Assembly (NCBI RefSeq): GCF_036850765.1
Contig: NC_089491.1
Location: 134,036,266 to 134,100,265, forward strand
Direction: 5' to 3'
Source: Saccopteryx bilineata
Lineage: Eukaryota > Chordata > Mammalia > Chiroptera > Emballonuridae
DNA length: 64,000 nt
The notes below the pieces were generated by a model. The model worked only from the letters and a program-made list of their open reading frames with translations, searched no databases and was not told where the DNA came from. A program made the position numbers and the translations under genes. Below, piece by piece: positions 57,201 through 64,000 of the stretch (position 1 is the first letter of the stretch; every line of letters begins with the position of its first letter).

Positions 57201-60200
57201 CAGATGGGCGCTTCTCCTGTGTGCCCTGGCCGGGAATCGAACCTGGGACTTCTGCACGCCAGCCCAACGCTCTACCACTGAGCCAACCGGCCAGGGCCAA
57301 TTCTTTTCTTGAGAATCAGCAAAGGGCCCTGTGTGACGGATCTCAATGTATGGCTTTAATTTATTTTTTATAAGGTTCAGAATAGATGGATTTTTCTATG
57401 ATAGCTGCCAGTGTGAGTCTACCTAAATTCTCAAAACTCATTAATTCTAGCACACATATATTTATTTTTGGATACAAAAGTAGAAATCATAGGCACTAGA
57501 CATAAAGAGCTTACCCTCAGATAGGGAAGTAAGACATGCCTACACAATATAAGAAAGCAGTACAAAGCAAAATGCATTCAAATATAAGGTTGGAGAGTTA
57601 AGTGTACTAGTTGAGGTGAATCAGGATAAATACAAATCTTGGGCCCAATCTAAAGAGATACTAAAAACCAGTCTCCACCCACCACCCCTCAAAATTAGAC
57701 CAATCCCTTAACATACCTGTAAGAAAAGCAAATCCAGCAAGAAGTCCAAGTCTTTTGTGCTCAGTTTCATGGCTATGAGGTGTTGCCGTCAGCCAAATCA
57801 TCAACCCCAGAGAACCCAGGGCAGAGAGCAGGCCAGCCTGTCAGATGGAGTCATAACTGAGTATCAAATTTATTTTTCTAAGAGACTATTAGATTTAAAT
57901 ATTCATCTGAACTTTCTAATATTTGCTTCTAACCTAGAGGCAGTAGAGAAGGCAGTGAGGGCTGAAGAGAGAAACCAGAAGCCTTAAAGGACAGGGTTAG
58001 GACCATGGTCGACACTGGAGGCTCTTCTGGACTGGGTAGTCCATCAACCACAACTATCCGAGTCAAACTATGCGTTTTGACCAAGAAATCAGAAAAAAAT
58101 GAACCAAAGTGACAAGTGCTGGAAGCACATTCCAATCTGTAGATCAAATAGAAATGAGCCCCCTCCCCCTTTTTTTTTTACAGAGAGTATCAGAGAGAAG
58201 GGTAGACAGACAGGAACGGAGAGAGATGAGAAACATCAATCATTAGTTTTTCATTGCGACACCTTAGTTGTTGTTCATTGATTGCTTTCTCATATGTGCC
58301 TTGACCATGGGCCTTCAGGAGACCAAGTAACCTCTTGCTCAAGCCAGAGACCTTGGGTCCAAGCTGGTGAGCTTTGCTCAAACCAGATGAGCCCACGCTC
58401 AAGCTGGCGACCTCGGGGTCTCGAACCTGGGTCCTCTGCATCCCAGTCCAAAGCTCTATCCACTGCGCCACTGCCTGGTCAGGCAGAAATGACCCTTTTT
58501 TTTACCACTTTAAAACACACACACAGGCCCTGGACGGTTGGCTCAGCGGTAGAGCGTCAGCCTGGCGTGCGGGGGACCCGGGTTCGATTCCCGGCCAGGG
58601 CACATAGGAGTAGCGCCCATTTGCTTCTCCACCCCCCCCTCCTTCCTCTCTCTCTCTTCCCCTCCTACAGCCAAAGCTCCATTGGAGCAAAGATGGCCCG
58701 GGCGCTGGGGATGGCTCCTTGGCCTCTGCCCCAGGCGCTAGAGTGGCTCTGGTCGCAGCAAGAGTGACGCCCCGGAAGGGCAGAGCATCGCCCCCCGGTG
58801 GGCAGAGCGTCACCCCTGGTGGGCGTGCCGGGTGGATCCCGGTCGGGCGCATGAGGGAGTCTGTCTGACTGTCTCTCCCCGTTTCCAGCTTCAGAAAAAT
58901 ACAAAAAAAAAAAAGGAACCCCCCCCCCACAACTATATACTATACACATTCAGAGAAAAAAGACTGAGAGAGGGTGCTATGGATGGAATGTTTGTGTCCC
59001 CCATCCCAAATTCATGTTTAAATCTTACCCCCAGGTATGATGGTATTTAGAAGTAGGGTCTTTGGAAGGTGATTAGGTTGTAAGAGTGGAACCTTCACTA
59101 AAGGGATTAGTGGCCTTGAACTCTGAGCGCTCCCTTGTGTCTTCTACCATGTGGGGACACAGCAAGAAAATGAGCATTTATAAACCAGGAAGTAGACCCT
59201 CACCATACAACACATCTGCTGGCGCTTTGATCTTGGACTTCCCAGCTTAGAACACTATAAGAACTGTTTGTTGTTTAAGCCAGTGGTCCCCAACCCCCGG
59301 GCTGCGGACTGCTACAAGTCCGCAAAGAAAGAATAAATAACTTACATTATTTCCGTTTTATTTATATTTAAGTCTGAATGATGTTTTATTTTTTAAAAAT
59401 GACCAGATTCCCTCTGTTACATCTGTCTAAGACTCACTCTTGACGCTTGTCTCGGTCACGTGATACATTTATCCATCCCACCCTAAAGGCCAGTCTGTGA
59501 AAATATTTTCTGACATTAAACCGGTCTGTGGCCCAAAAAAGGTTGGGGACCACTGGTTTAAGCCACCTAGTCTAAGGTATTCTGTCATAGCAGCCTGAAA
59601 GGACTGAGACAGAGGGTATCAAAAAGTACCCAAACATTAAGAGCACGTAGTTATTTCTGGGTAATGAGATTACAGTTTGTTTGGTTTTAATTTTTTTTTT
59701 TAACATTGATTTTCAGAGAGGGAGGGTGGGAGGGAGGAAGAAAGGGAGAAATACTGACTTGTTGTTCTACTTATTTATGCATTCACTGGATGATTCTTTT
59801 AGGTACTCTGCCTGGGGATTGAACCTGCAACCTTCGTGTATTGGGACGATGCTCTAACCAACTGAGCTACCCAGCAAGGCTGGGATTATAGTTTTATATT
59901 TATTCTTAGTAGTTTACTAACCAAATCTCTACAATGAACATGCCTCAGTTTTGTTAGAGAAAAAAAAAGTGGGAAAAGGCATTTAAATAGAGAGAAATCA
60001 CTAGGGACGTCTGTAGACACTGAAGTTCCTTCCCTTAAGGTATACTCAATTCTTGTTTTTCACAGTAGTTACATACTATAAGTCACCATGAACAATGAAT
60101 TACTGAATTCTGAACTACTCCTCCGGGAAATAAAATGTTAGGTTCTTGTGAGCCCCTCTACTCACAACATTTCCATCCATTATACATAACCTTAATTTAT

Positions 60201-62796
60201 GTATTTTCTGTTTAAAGACACTTTGATATACTGTATATTGATGATTCATCATCAGCGCTATCACTCACGCCTGAAAAAAGCTTATCTAATACACTATTTT
60301 CTACATAAGACACATCACAGTCTTTTCAAAATTAGGAACACTAAGAGCACCTTAGTACCTTACTACTATGCTTGGAGCCAATGGTTCTCTTTTATTTAAA
60401 GTGCCCTAATGAGGGACTGAACCCATAGTCTTGGTGCATCAAGATGATGCTCCAACTGAGCCACTGGCCAGGACCTATGCTTGGAGCCATTTTATTTTTT
60501 AAAGCAAGAGAGAAAGACGGGGGTGGGGATGGGGTGGGGAGGGGTGAAAAGAATCAACTCACAATTGTGGCACTTTAGTTGTTCATTGATTGCTTCTCAT
60601 ACATGCCTTGACCCAGGGGCTATTCCAGCTGAACCAGTGACCTCTTGCTTTAGCTAGCAACCATGGGATCATCACACTCAAGCCAGCAACCCTGCACTCA
60701 ATCCGAATGAGCCCGCACACAAGCCGGCAACCTTGGAGTTTCGAACCTGGGACCTCAGCGTCCCAAGTCAAAGCTCTATCTACTGCACCAGGTGCTTGGA
60801 GCCATTGATTGATTGATTGATTTTTTAAGTGAGAGGAGAAGAGACAGAGACACTGACTCCCGCTTTCGCCCTGACTGTGATCCACCTGGCAACCCCCATC
60901 TGGGGCCAATGCTCAAATCAACAGAGTTATTCTCAGTACCAAGGGCTGATGCTCAAACCAATCAAGCCACTGGCTACAAAAGGGGAAGAGAGAGAGGAGG
61001 AGAGGGAGGGAAGAGAAGCGATGGCTGCTTCTCACGTGTTCCCTGACTGGGGATCAACTCCAGAACATCCATATGACAGGCCGATGCTTTATCCACTGAA
61101 CCAACTGGCCAGGGCCATCTGGAGCCATTTTAAATAGCAAAATGATCAACAAAATGCACAAAACTGAAAAAACAAAACAAAAAAAGGCCCACTAAATAGA
61201 TCATGAAAAGAACTACTGTTTACAATTTGAGAACTTGAAATAAGGCAACGTGTTCCCCTTCGTTCAACTTTGGCTGAAACGGGTATAATGGACAACTCAA
61301 ATTTTTTTGCTGCTCTGGGTATTGACTGTAAATGTCTGCAAATGGACTGATCTTAGGGTTACAAATAATTTTTAATGAGTAGGTATATTCACCAATATGA
61401 AAACCATGAATAATGAGGATGATTTTATTTTACATTATTTAAGAGAGCCACTCTTGCCTAAAAGGTAGAATATTTTAGTCTAAACTTAAGGGATCAAAGT
61501 CTTATCCTTTAAGTATCTAGAATAATTTTTCACAAAGTCCCTACCAAGAAATGATTGAACAGAGGGATAGTTCTTGGTTGAGGCACACCCTTGTACTTAT
61601 ACTAAAAAAAGGACACTCTAAAAAAGACAAGTCTTGCTAGTGAGAACTTCAAACATACTGATTATTCCTCAACTGCCCTTCTATTCCTGCTGACCAAACC
61701 CAAACTCTCCTTCTACACAGGAAAATGAGTTATTGAAAGGTTTTTCACTCAACCATGCAGATGTAAGTATATCTGAGAGTAAAATGGGTCAAATCCTTTA
61801 AGGTCTCAGCCCTGCCCCTCTTGATAATTAATCATTCAATCAGTGTTTTGTATCTAAGTACTCCACAGTTATTCAGGAAAAAAAGAGAAAAGGGATCAAA
61901 AGATAGAAGGGCTACTGTGGAGAAGAACCCCAACATGCACATTATGCCTGTATTCAGTGGGAAGGGGTCTCATACATCACCAACAACACACCATTCAGTG
62001 TCAGGGTTAAGACATTCTGAAGCTAAACATTGCAGTATCTAGAGAGGCCAGAGTTGCCAGAAAATGTTAATGGCTCTATATGTCTTGATTTACCAGCTGG
62101 CTTTGGCTGAGTTCAGATGCCAAACTACTGAAAAGGATTAAGAAAGGGTATAGGTTTGTACCACCCGGCTGAGCTAGTTTCTTCCAATTATAATTTGTAC
62201 AATAGCACCTAGGAGAGAAAACTGTTCTTACCTGAATGAAGTGAGTGACCACATGGACATAGGCTCCTGCAGCCGCCACAAACATACAGAGGGCAAAACT
62301 GGCATAGACCTTCTTCAGGTGCTGCTGTGTTGAGGGGGTTCTAGGAAGAATGTTAATAACAGCCATCACTTTGGGACCAGTTCAATCTCATCTCTAAGCT
62401 ACAAAATCATCTCCCTCTATTCTACCAGGGAATATGTAAAAGTTATTATCACAATTTAAAAAAGAATGTTTTGAAAATAGGTTAACTAACAGAGAATCTT
62501 AATTGCTGGGAAAGAGCCAAAACCAAAATTATGAACAATCAGTACTGAAACTAGAATAACTAAAGGGCTCTCCAGTGACCACAAAGCAGTCCTTGGAATC
62601 TGAGTGCTTATCACATCCTCAGGATTCTAGTGAAGTCAATATTAGTTTATATACATAAAAGTTAATAAACTAGGAAAAAGAAAAAACCAGATATGAAAGA
62701 AAAAGCAGTAAGAAACTGCAGTCAAGGTCAAAACACTTACATATGGGAAAATTTTAAGAGTGCATCAAAGTTGATCTTCCGATCAAATATGTTCAT
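51272..62796 (-). CDS. TMBIM6: TMBIM6 (BAX inhibitor-1), 9 coding exons
   Basis: The complement of 62741-62796, 62232-62340, 57717-57837, 55642-55690, 55050-55147, 54771-54850, 53853-53953, 52632-52707 and 51272-51295 joins into 714 nt: 237 codons plus TGA, exactly the mammalian length. All introns are GT-AG on the minus strand. The product is a multi-pass ER membrane protein of the TMBIM/BI-1 family. It is known to leak ER calcium in a pH-dependent way, suppress BAX-induced death and restrain IRE1 signalling. Visible hallmarks are [11 protein letters not shown] at the N-terminus, hydrophobic segments in every exon from the second onward, [11 protein letters not shown] at about 188-198, two acidic residues D209 and D213 in DLFLDF (D213 is the known calcium-leak residue) and the lysine tail KDKKKEKK. 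It is transcribed toward NCKAP5L. Confidence 0.97.
51300..52040. other. TMBIM6: TMBIM6 last intron, unique part
   Basis: No repeats or additional exons were recognised. Confidence 0.6.
52055..52252 (-). repeat. SINE family E with an 18-G run (TMBIM6 intron)
   Basis: TAAATTGGTCTATTT at 52040-52054 returns as TAAATTAGTCTACTT at 52253-52267. The G-run is at 52085-52100. Confidence 0.85.
52632..52707 (-). CDS. TMBIM6: TMBIM6 coding exon 8 (residues 205-230)
   Basis: The acceptor reads TTCTTTCTCAG and the donor GTCAGT. It encodes (W)[20 protein letters not shown] followed by TMNEK and keeps D209 and D213. Confidence 0.94.
53002..53226 (-). repeat. old tRNA-headed SINE, minus strand
   Basis: TTGTTAAAGTAT on the left and TTGTTAAAGGTAT on the right flank a copy with a GCCACTGGCCAGGGCC head. 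Confidence 0.8.
53566..53814 (-). repeat. SINE family H, minus strand, with GA-rich expansion
   Basis: An exact 13-bp TSD CACCCTTCATTCT lies at 53553-53565 and 53815-53827. About 110 bp of (GGGAGA)-like low-complexity sequence lies at 53597-53710. Confidence 0.9.
53853..53953 (-). CDS. TMBIM6: TMBIM6 coding exon 7 (residues 172-204)
   Basis: The acceptor reads CTTTTGTTAG and the donor GTGAGT. It encodes [20 protein letters not shown] followed by [13 protein letters not shown]. It contains the conserved FDTQ acidic motif of the BI-1 calcium pathway. Confidence 0.95.
54074..54470 (-). repeat. SINE family C-old, minus strand (TMBIM6 intron)
   Basis: TAACCCCACTGACATTT on the left returns as TAACCCCACAGACATTT on the right; the head reads CCAACCGGCCAGGGCC. 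Confidence 0.86.
54771..54850 (-). CDS. TMBIM6: TMBIM6 coding exon 6 (residues 145-171)
   Basis: The acceptor reads ATCTCTTATAG and the donor GTAAGA. It encodes [27 protein letters not shown] with split Gly first; several Leu/Met swaps keep it hydrophobic. Confidence 0.94.
55050..55147 (-). CDS. TMBIM6: TMBIM6 coding exon 5 (residues 112-144)
   Basis: The acceptor reads TTTTTTTAACAG and the donor GTAAGT. It encodes [14 protein letters not shown]...[10 protein letters not shown]. The ARRRS block sits at the end of a membrane segment. Confidence 0.95.
55196..55574 (-). repeat. SINE family C, minus strand (TMBIM6 intron)
   Basis: AGGAACAGTCTTTAT at 55181-55195 returns as AGGAATAGTCTATAT at 55575-55589. 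It lies 67 bp from exon 4. Confidence 0.9.
55642..55690 (-). CDS. TMBIM6: TMBIM6 coding exon 4, 49 nt (residues 96-111)
   Basis: The acceptor reads TTTTCTAG and the donor GTGACT, which departs from the GTAAGT consensus. It encodes [16 protein letters not shown]. With 49 nt it cannot be skipped without a frameshift. Confidence 0.92.
56692..56826 (-). repeat. SINE family H, short, minus strand
   Basis: The 9-bp TSD TTGCTTTGC lies at 56683-56691 and 56827-56835. Confidence 0.82.
56910..57297 (-). repeat. SINE family C, minus strand (TMBIM6 intron)
   Basis: It is a full copy, tail TTTTTTGGTATTTTTCTGAAG and head CCAACCGGCCAGGGCC. GCGATGCTCTGCCCATCCAG is tandemly doubled. Confidence 0.92.
57717..57837 (-). 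CDS. TMBIM6: TMBIM6 coding exon 3 (residues 56-95)
   Basis: The acceptor reads CATCTGACAG and the donor GTATGT. It encodes [20 protein letters not shown]...[10 protein letters not shown] with membrane segments 2 and 3 separated by the HSHETEHKR loop. Confidence 0.94.
58162..58484 (-). repeat. SINE family B, minus strand (TMBIM6 intron)
   Basis: AGAAATGAGCCC on the left and AGAAATGACCC on the right flank a full copy. Confidence 0.9.
58526..58912 (+). repeat. SINE family C, plus strand, near-consensus (TMBIM6 intron)
   Basis: The head has perfect tRNA-like boxes (GGCTCAGCGGTAGAG, GGTTCGATTCCCGGCC). It is antisense to TMBIM6, opposite to the C copies at 55196 and 56910. Confidence 0.93.
58973..59611 (+). 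mobile_element. MaLR-type (MLT1/MST-like) solo LTR split by a hAT element
   Basis: It starts TGCTATGGATGGAATGTTTG, continues AGGGTCTTTGGAAGGTGATT and CATGTGGGGACACAGCAAG, and ends GCAGCCTGAAAGGACTGAGA. This is the classic MaLR LTR order. It has no coding part. Confidence 0.82.
59281..59555 (+). mobile_element. non-autonomous hAT element, copy 2 (275 bp), inside the LTR
   Basis: The ends CAGTGGTCCCCAACC and GGTTGGGGACCACTG are perfect inverted repeats. An exact 8-bp TSD GTTTAAGC lies at 59273-59280 and 59556-59563. Confidence 0.92.
59679..59881 (-). repeat. SINE family E, minus strand
   Basis: GAGATTACAGTTT on the left is repeated as GGGATTATAGTTT on the right. The head reads ACTGAGCTACCCAGCAAGG. 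Confidence 0.85.
60381..61125 (-). repeat. three SINEs inserted one after another at the same target (TMBIM6 intron)
   Basis: Copies of GCTTGGAGCCA/GGAGCCATT lie at 60370, 60479, 60793 and 61130. Between them are an H fragment (60381-60474), a D (60490-60791) and a C-old (60808-61124), all minus strand. Confidence 0.85.
61140..62225. other. TMBIM6: TMBIM6 intron, unique part
   Basis: AT-rich, no repeats or exons recognised. Confidence 0.55.
62232..62340 (-). CDS. TMBIM6: TMBIM6 coding exon 2 (residues 19-55)
   Basis: The acceptor reads TTCTTCCTAG and the donor GTAAGA. It encodes [15 protein letters not shown]...[10 protein letters not shown] with the first membrane segment ([14 protein letters not shown]). 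Confidence 0.95.
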
Positions 62797-62828
62797 GATG
62801 CCAGAGTCTGTGGTGCACAGCCTCCGCT
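62741..62828 (-). CDS. TMBIM6: TMBIM6 coding exon 1 (32 nt 5' UTR + residues 1-18)
   Basis: ATG is the complement of 62794-62796. It encodes [18 protein letters not shown] plus AT of a split Ile codon, donor GTAAGT. The upstream side ends at acceptor TTTATTCTACAG, so a non-coding first exon lies further right, outside the window. Confidence 0.95.
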
Positions 62829-62979
62829 CTGTAGAATAAAGAATAAAAAGAAAGGAAGATTATTTTAAAGATACAAGACAAAATAACAACTTTCTTATAA
62901 AAAGAAAAAGCAACATACAAGTTTTGAAAAATGAAAGTTATTTAAAATCTCATCACCGTTCTAATATAACCAGTTTTAC

Positions 62980-63317
62980 TTTTTTTTTTTTTTTAAGTGA
63001 GGTGGAGGAGATAAGAGAGACTGACTCCCTTATGCGCCTCAACCAAGATTCACCCAGCAGCCCTGTCTGGAGCCAATGCTTGAATCAACCAAGCTATCCT
63101 CAGTGCCTGAGGCCAGTGCTCAGACCAACTGAGCTATTCTCAGCGCCCCAGTTGATGCTCAACCCAATCGAGCCACTGGCTACAAGAAGGGAAGAGAGAA
63201 AGGGGAGAGAGTGGGGAGAAGATGATTGTTTCTCAGGTGTGCCTTGACCTTAAATCAAACCCGGGATGTTCACACACTGAGCCAATGCTCTATCCACTGA
63301 GCCAACTGGCTAGTGCA
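62980..63317 (-). repeat. SINE family C-old, minus strand (TMBIM6 first intron)
   Basis: T-run then AAGTGAGGTGGAGGAGATA to GCCAACTGGCTAGTGC. CAATGCTTGAATCAACCAAG and CAGTGCTCAGACCAACTGAG are diverged internal repeats. Confidence 0.82.
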
Positions 63318-63584
63318 ACTATTTTTATTTTTATATATTTCTTACTAGAAAACATTTGCAATCATAATTTTAAAGAGGACTGAGGAAACAAACCCATCTT
63401 CCTCTCCCCAGAATATTTCATTACTAGAATTTTTATTCTTTGAGAAAGTAATTTACCCCTTTAAAAGACTTTCTTTGAGAAATTTTCAATTAGCAATATA
63501 GTTAAAGGAACCCAGTCACTGGAACATAAAGCAATTTTATGTCATTGTTTCAAGATGCTACAGAATTCACTCAGAAAAGGCATG

Positions 63585-63837
63585 GAGCCTGACCAGGCGG
63601 TGGCACAGTGGATAGTGTTGGACTGAGATGCGGAGGACTCAGGTTCGAGACCCCCGAGGTCGCCAGCTTGAGGGCAGGCTCATCTGGTTTGAGCAAGGGG
63701 TCACTCGGTCTGCTGTAGCCCCCCGGTCAAGGCACATATGAGAAAGCAATCAATGAACAACTAAGGTGCCTCAAAGAAGAATTGATGCTTCTCATCTCTC
63801 TCCCTTCCTGTCTGTCTGTCCCTCTCTCTGGATCTCT

Positions 63838-63893
<56 letters not shown>
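63585..63893 (+). repeat. SINE family B with (CT)n(CA)n tail
   Basis: An exact 12-bp TSD AGAAAAGGCATG lies at 63573-63584 and 63894-63905. A (TC)n(AC)n microsatellite replaces the usual A-tail. Confidence 0.92.
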
Positions 63894-64000
63894 AGAAAAG
63901 GCATGTAAGTGCAAAGATTAAAAAAGCAAGCAAGAACAACAACAACAAAAAAAGTAAGCAAGCAAGGCTATAAAGGTCTGCACTAGGCCTTCCATTTAAA

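Noticed and set aside
14..63973. Many 60-190-codon frames in repeats with [35 protein letters not shown] or KWPSASPP-like text
   Set aside because: They are translations of SINE families A, B and C on one strand or the other and recur at dozens of sites.

Overview
This window is mammalian nuclear DNA, most likely from a bat. The evidence for a mammal is two spliced, vertebrate-type genes whose exons can be read codon by codon, plus MIR, L2, L1, HAL1 and MaLR-type fossils. The evidence for a bat is the very dense load of young tRNA-headed SINEs that resemble chiropteran VES/Rhin-type elements, together with well-preserved small hAT and mariner-like elements. The species cannot be fixed from sequence alone.

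Layout. (1) Positions 1-11,380 appear to be upstream or 5'-UTR-intron sequence of NCKAP5L. It contains an L1 3' end, several hAT fossils, SINE trains and an antisense processed pseudogene of MEA1. (2) Positions 12,527-26,825 carry the NCKAP5L coding exons and 3' UTR on the + strand: 11 coding exons giving a 1,333-residue protein, with the 876-codon central exon holding two thirds of it. A possible non-coding 5'-UTR exon lies at 11,385-11,446. (3) Positions 26,830-49,310 are intergenic and almost solid repeat: SINEs inside SINEs, a MIR cut into pieces, a HAL1 copy, an L1 fragment, an MLT1-like LTR, a putative ERV LTR and hAT MITEs. (4) Positions 49,320-62,828 carry TMBIM6 (BAX inhibitor-1) on the - strand: 9 coding exons giving exactly 237 residues, with a long 3' UTR. 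Its first, non-coding exon lies beyond the right edge. The two genes converge tail to tail, as I recall for the human 12q13 neighbours.

SINE families are named here by what I see. A is about 190 bp, starts GCCTGACCTGTGGTGGCGCA and ends CTCTAAAATGAATAAATAAA. B is about 330 bp, starts GCCTGACCAGGCGGTGGCGC and has a CTTCTCATCTCT-(TCTG)-rich 3' end. C is about 380 bp, starts GGCCCTGGCCGGTTGGCTCA and ends CCAGCTTCAGAAAAATAC. D is an older B-like form with GACCATGGGGTCATGTC. E is about 190 bp and ends GATTTTATTTATTGATTTTA when read on the opposite strand. C-old and H are diverged relatives of C. Many carry exact target-site duplications (TSDs), which allow the insertion order to be read.

The genes are not a pathway. 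NCKAP5L is a centrosome and microtubule plus-end protein. TMBIM6 is an ER membrane calcium-leak and stress-survival protein. I found no new genetic system. What stands out is the stratigraphy of nested insertions and the inverted SINE pairs that flank TMBIM6 exons.
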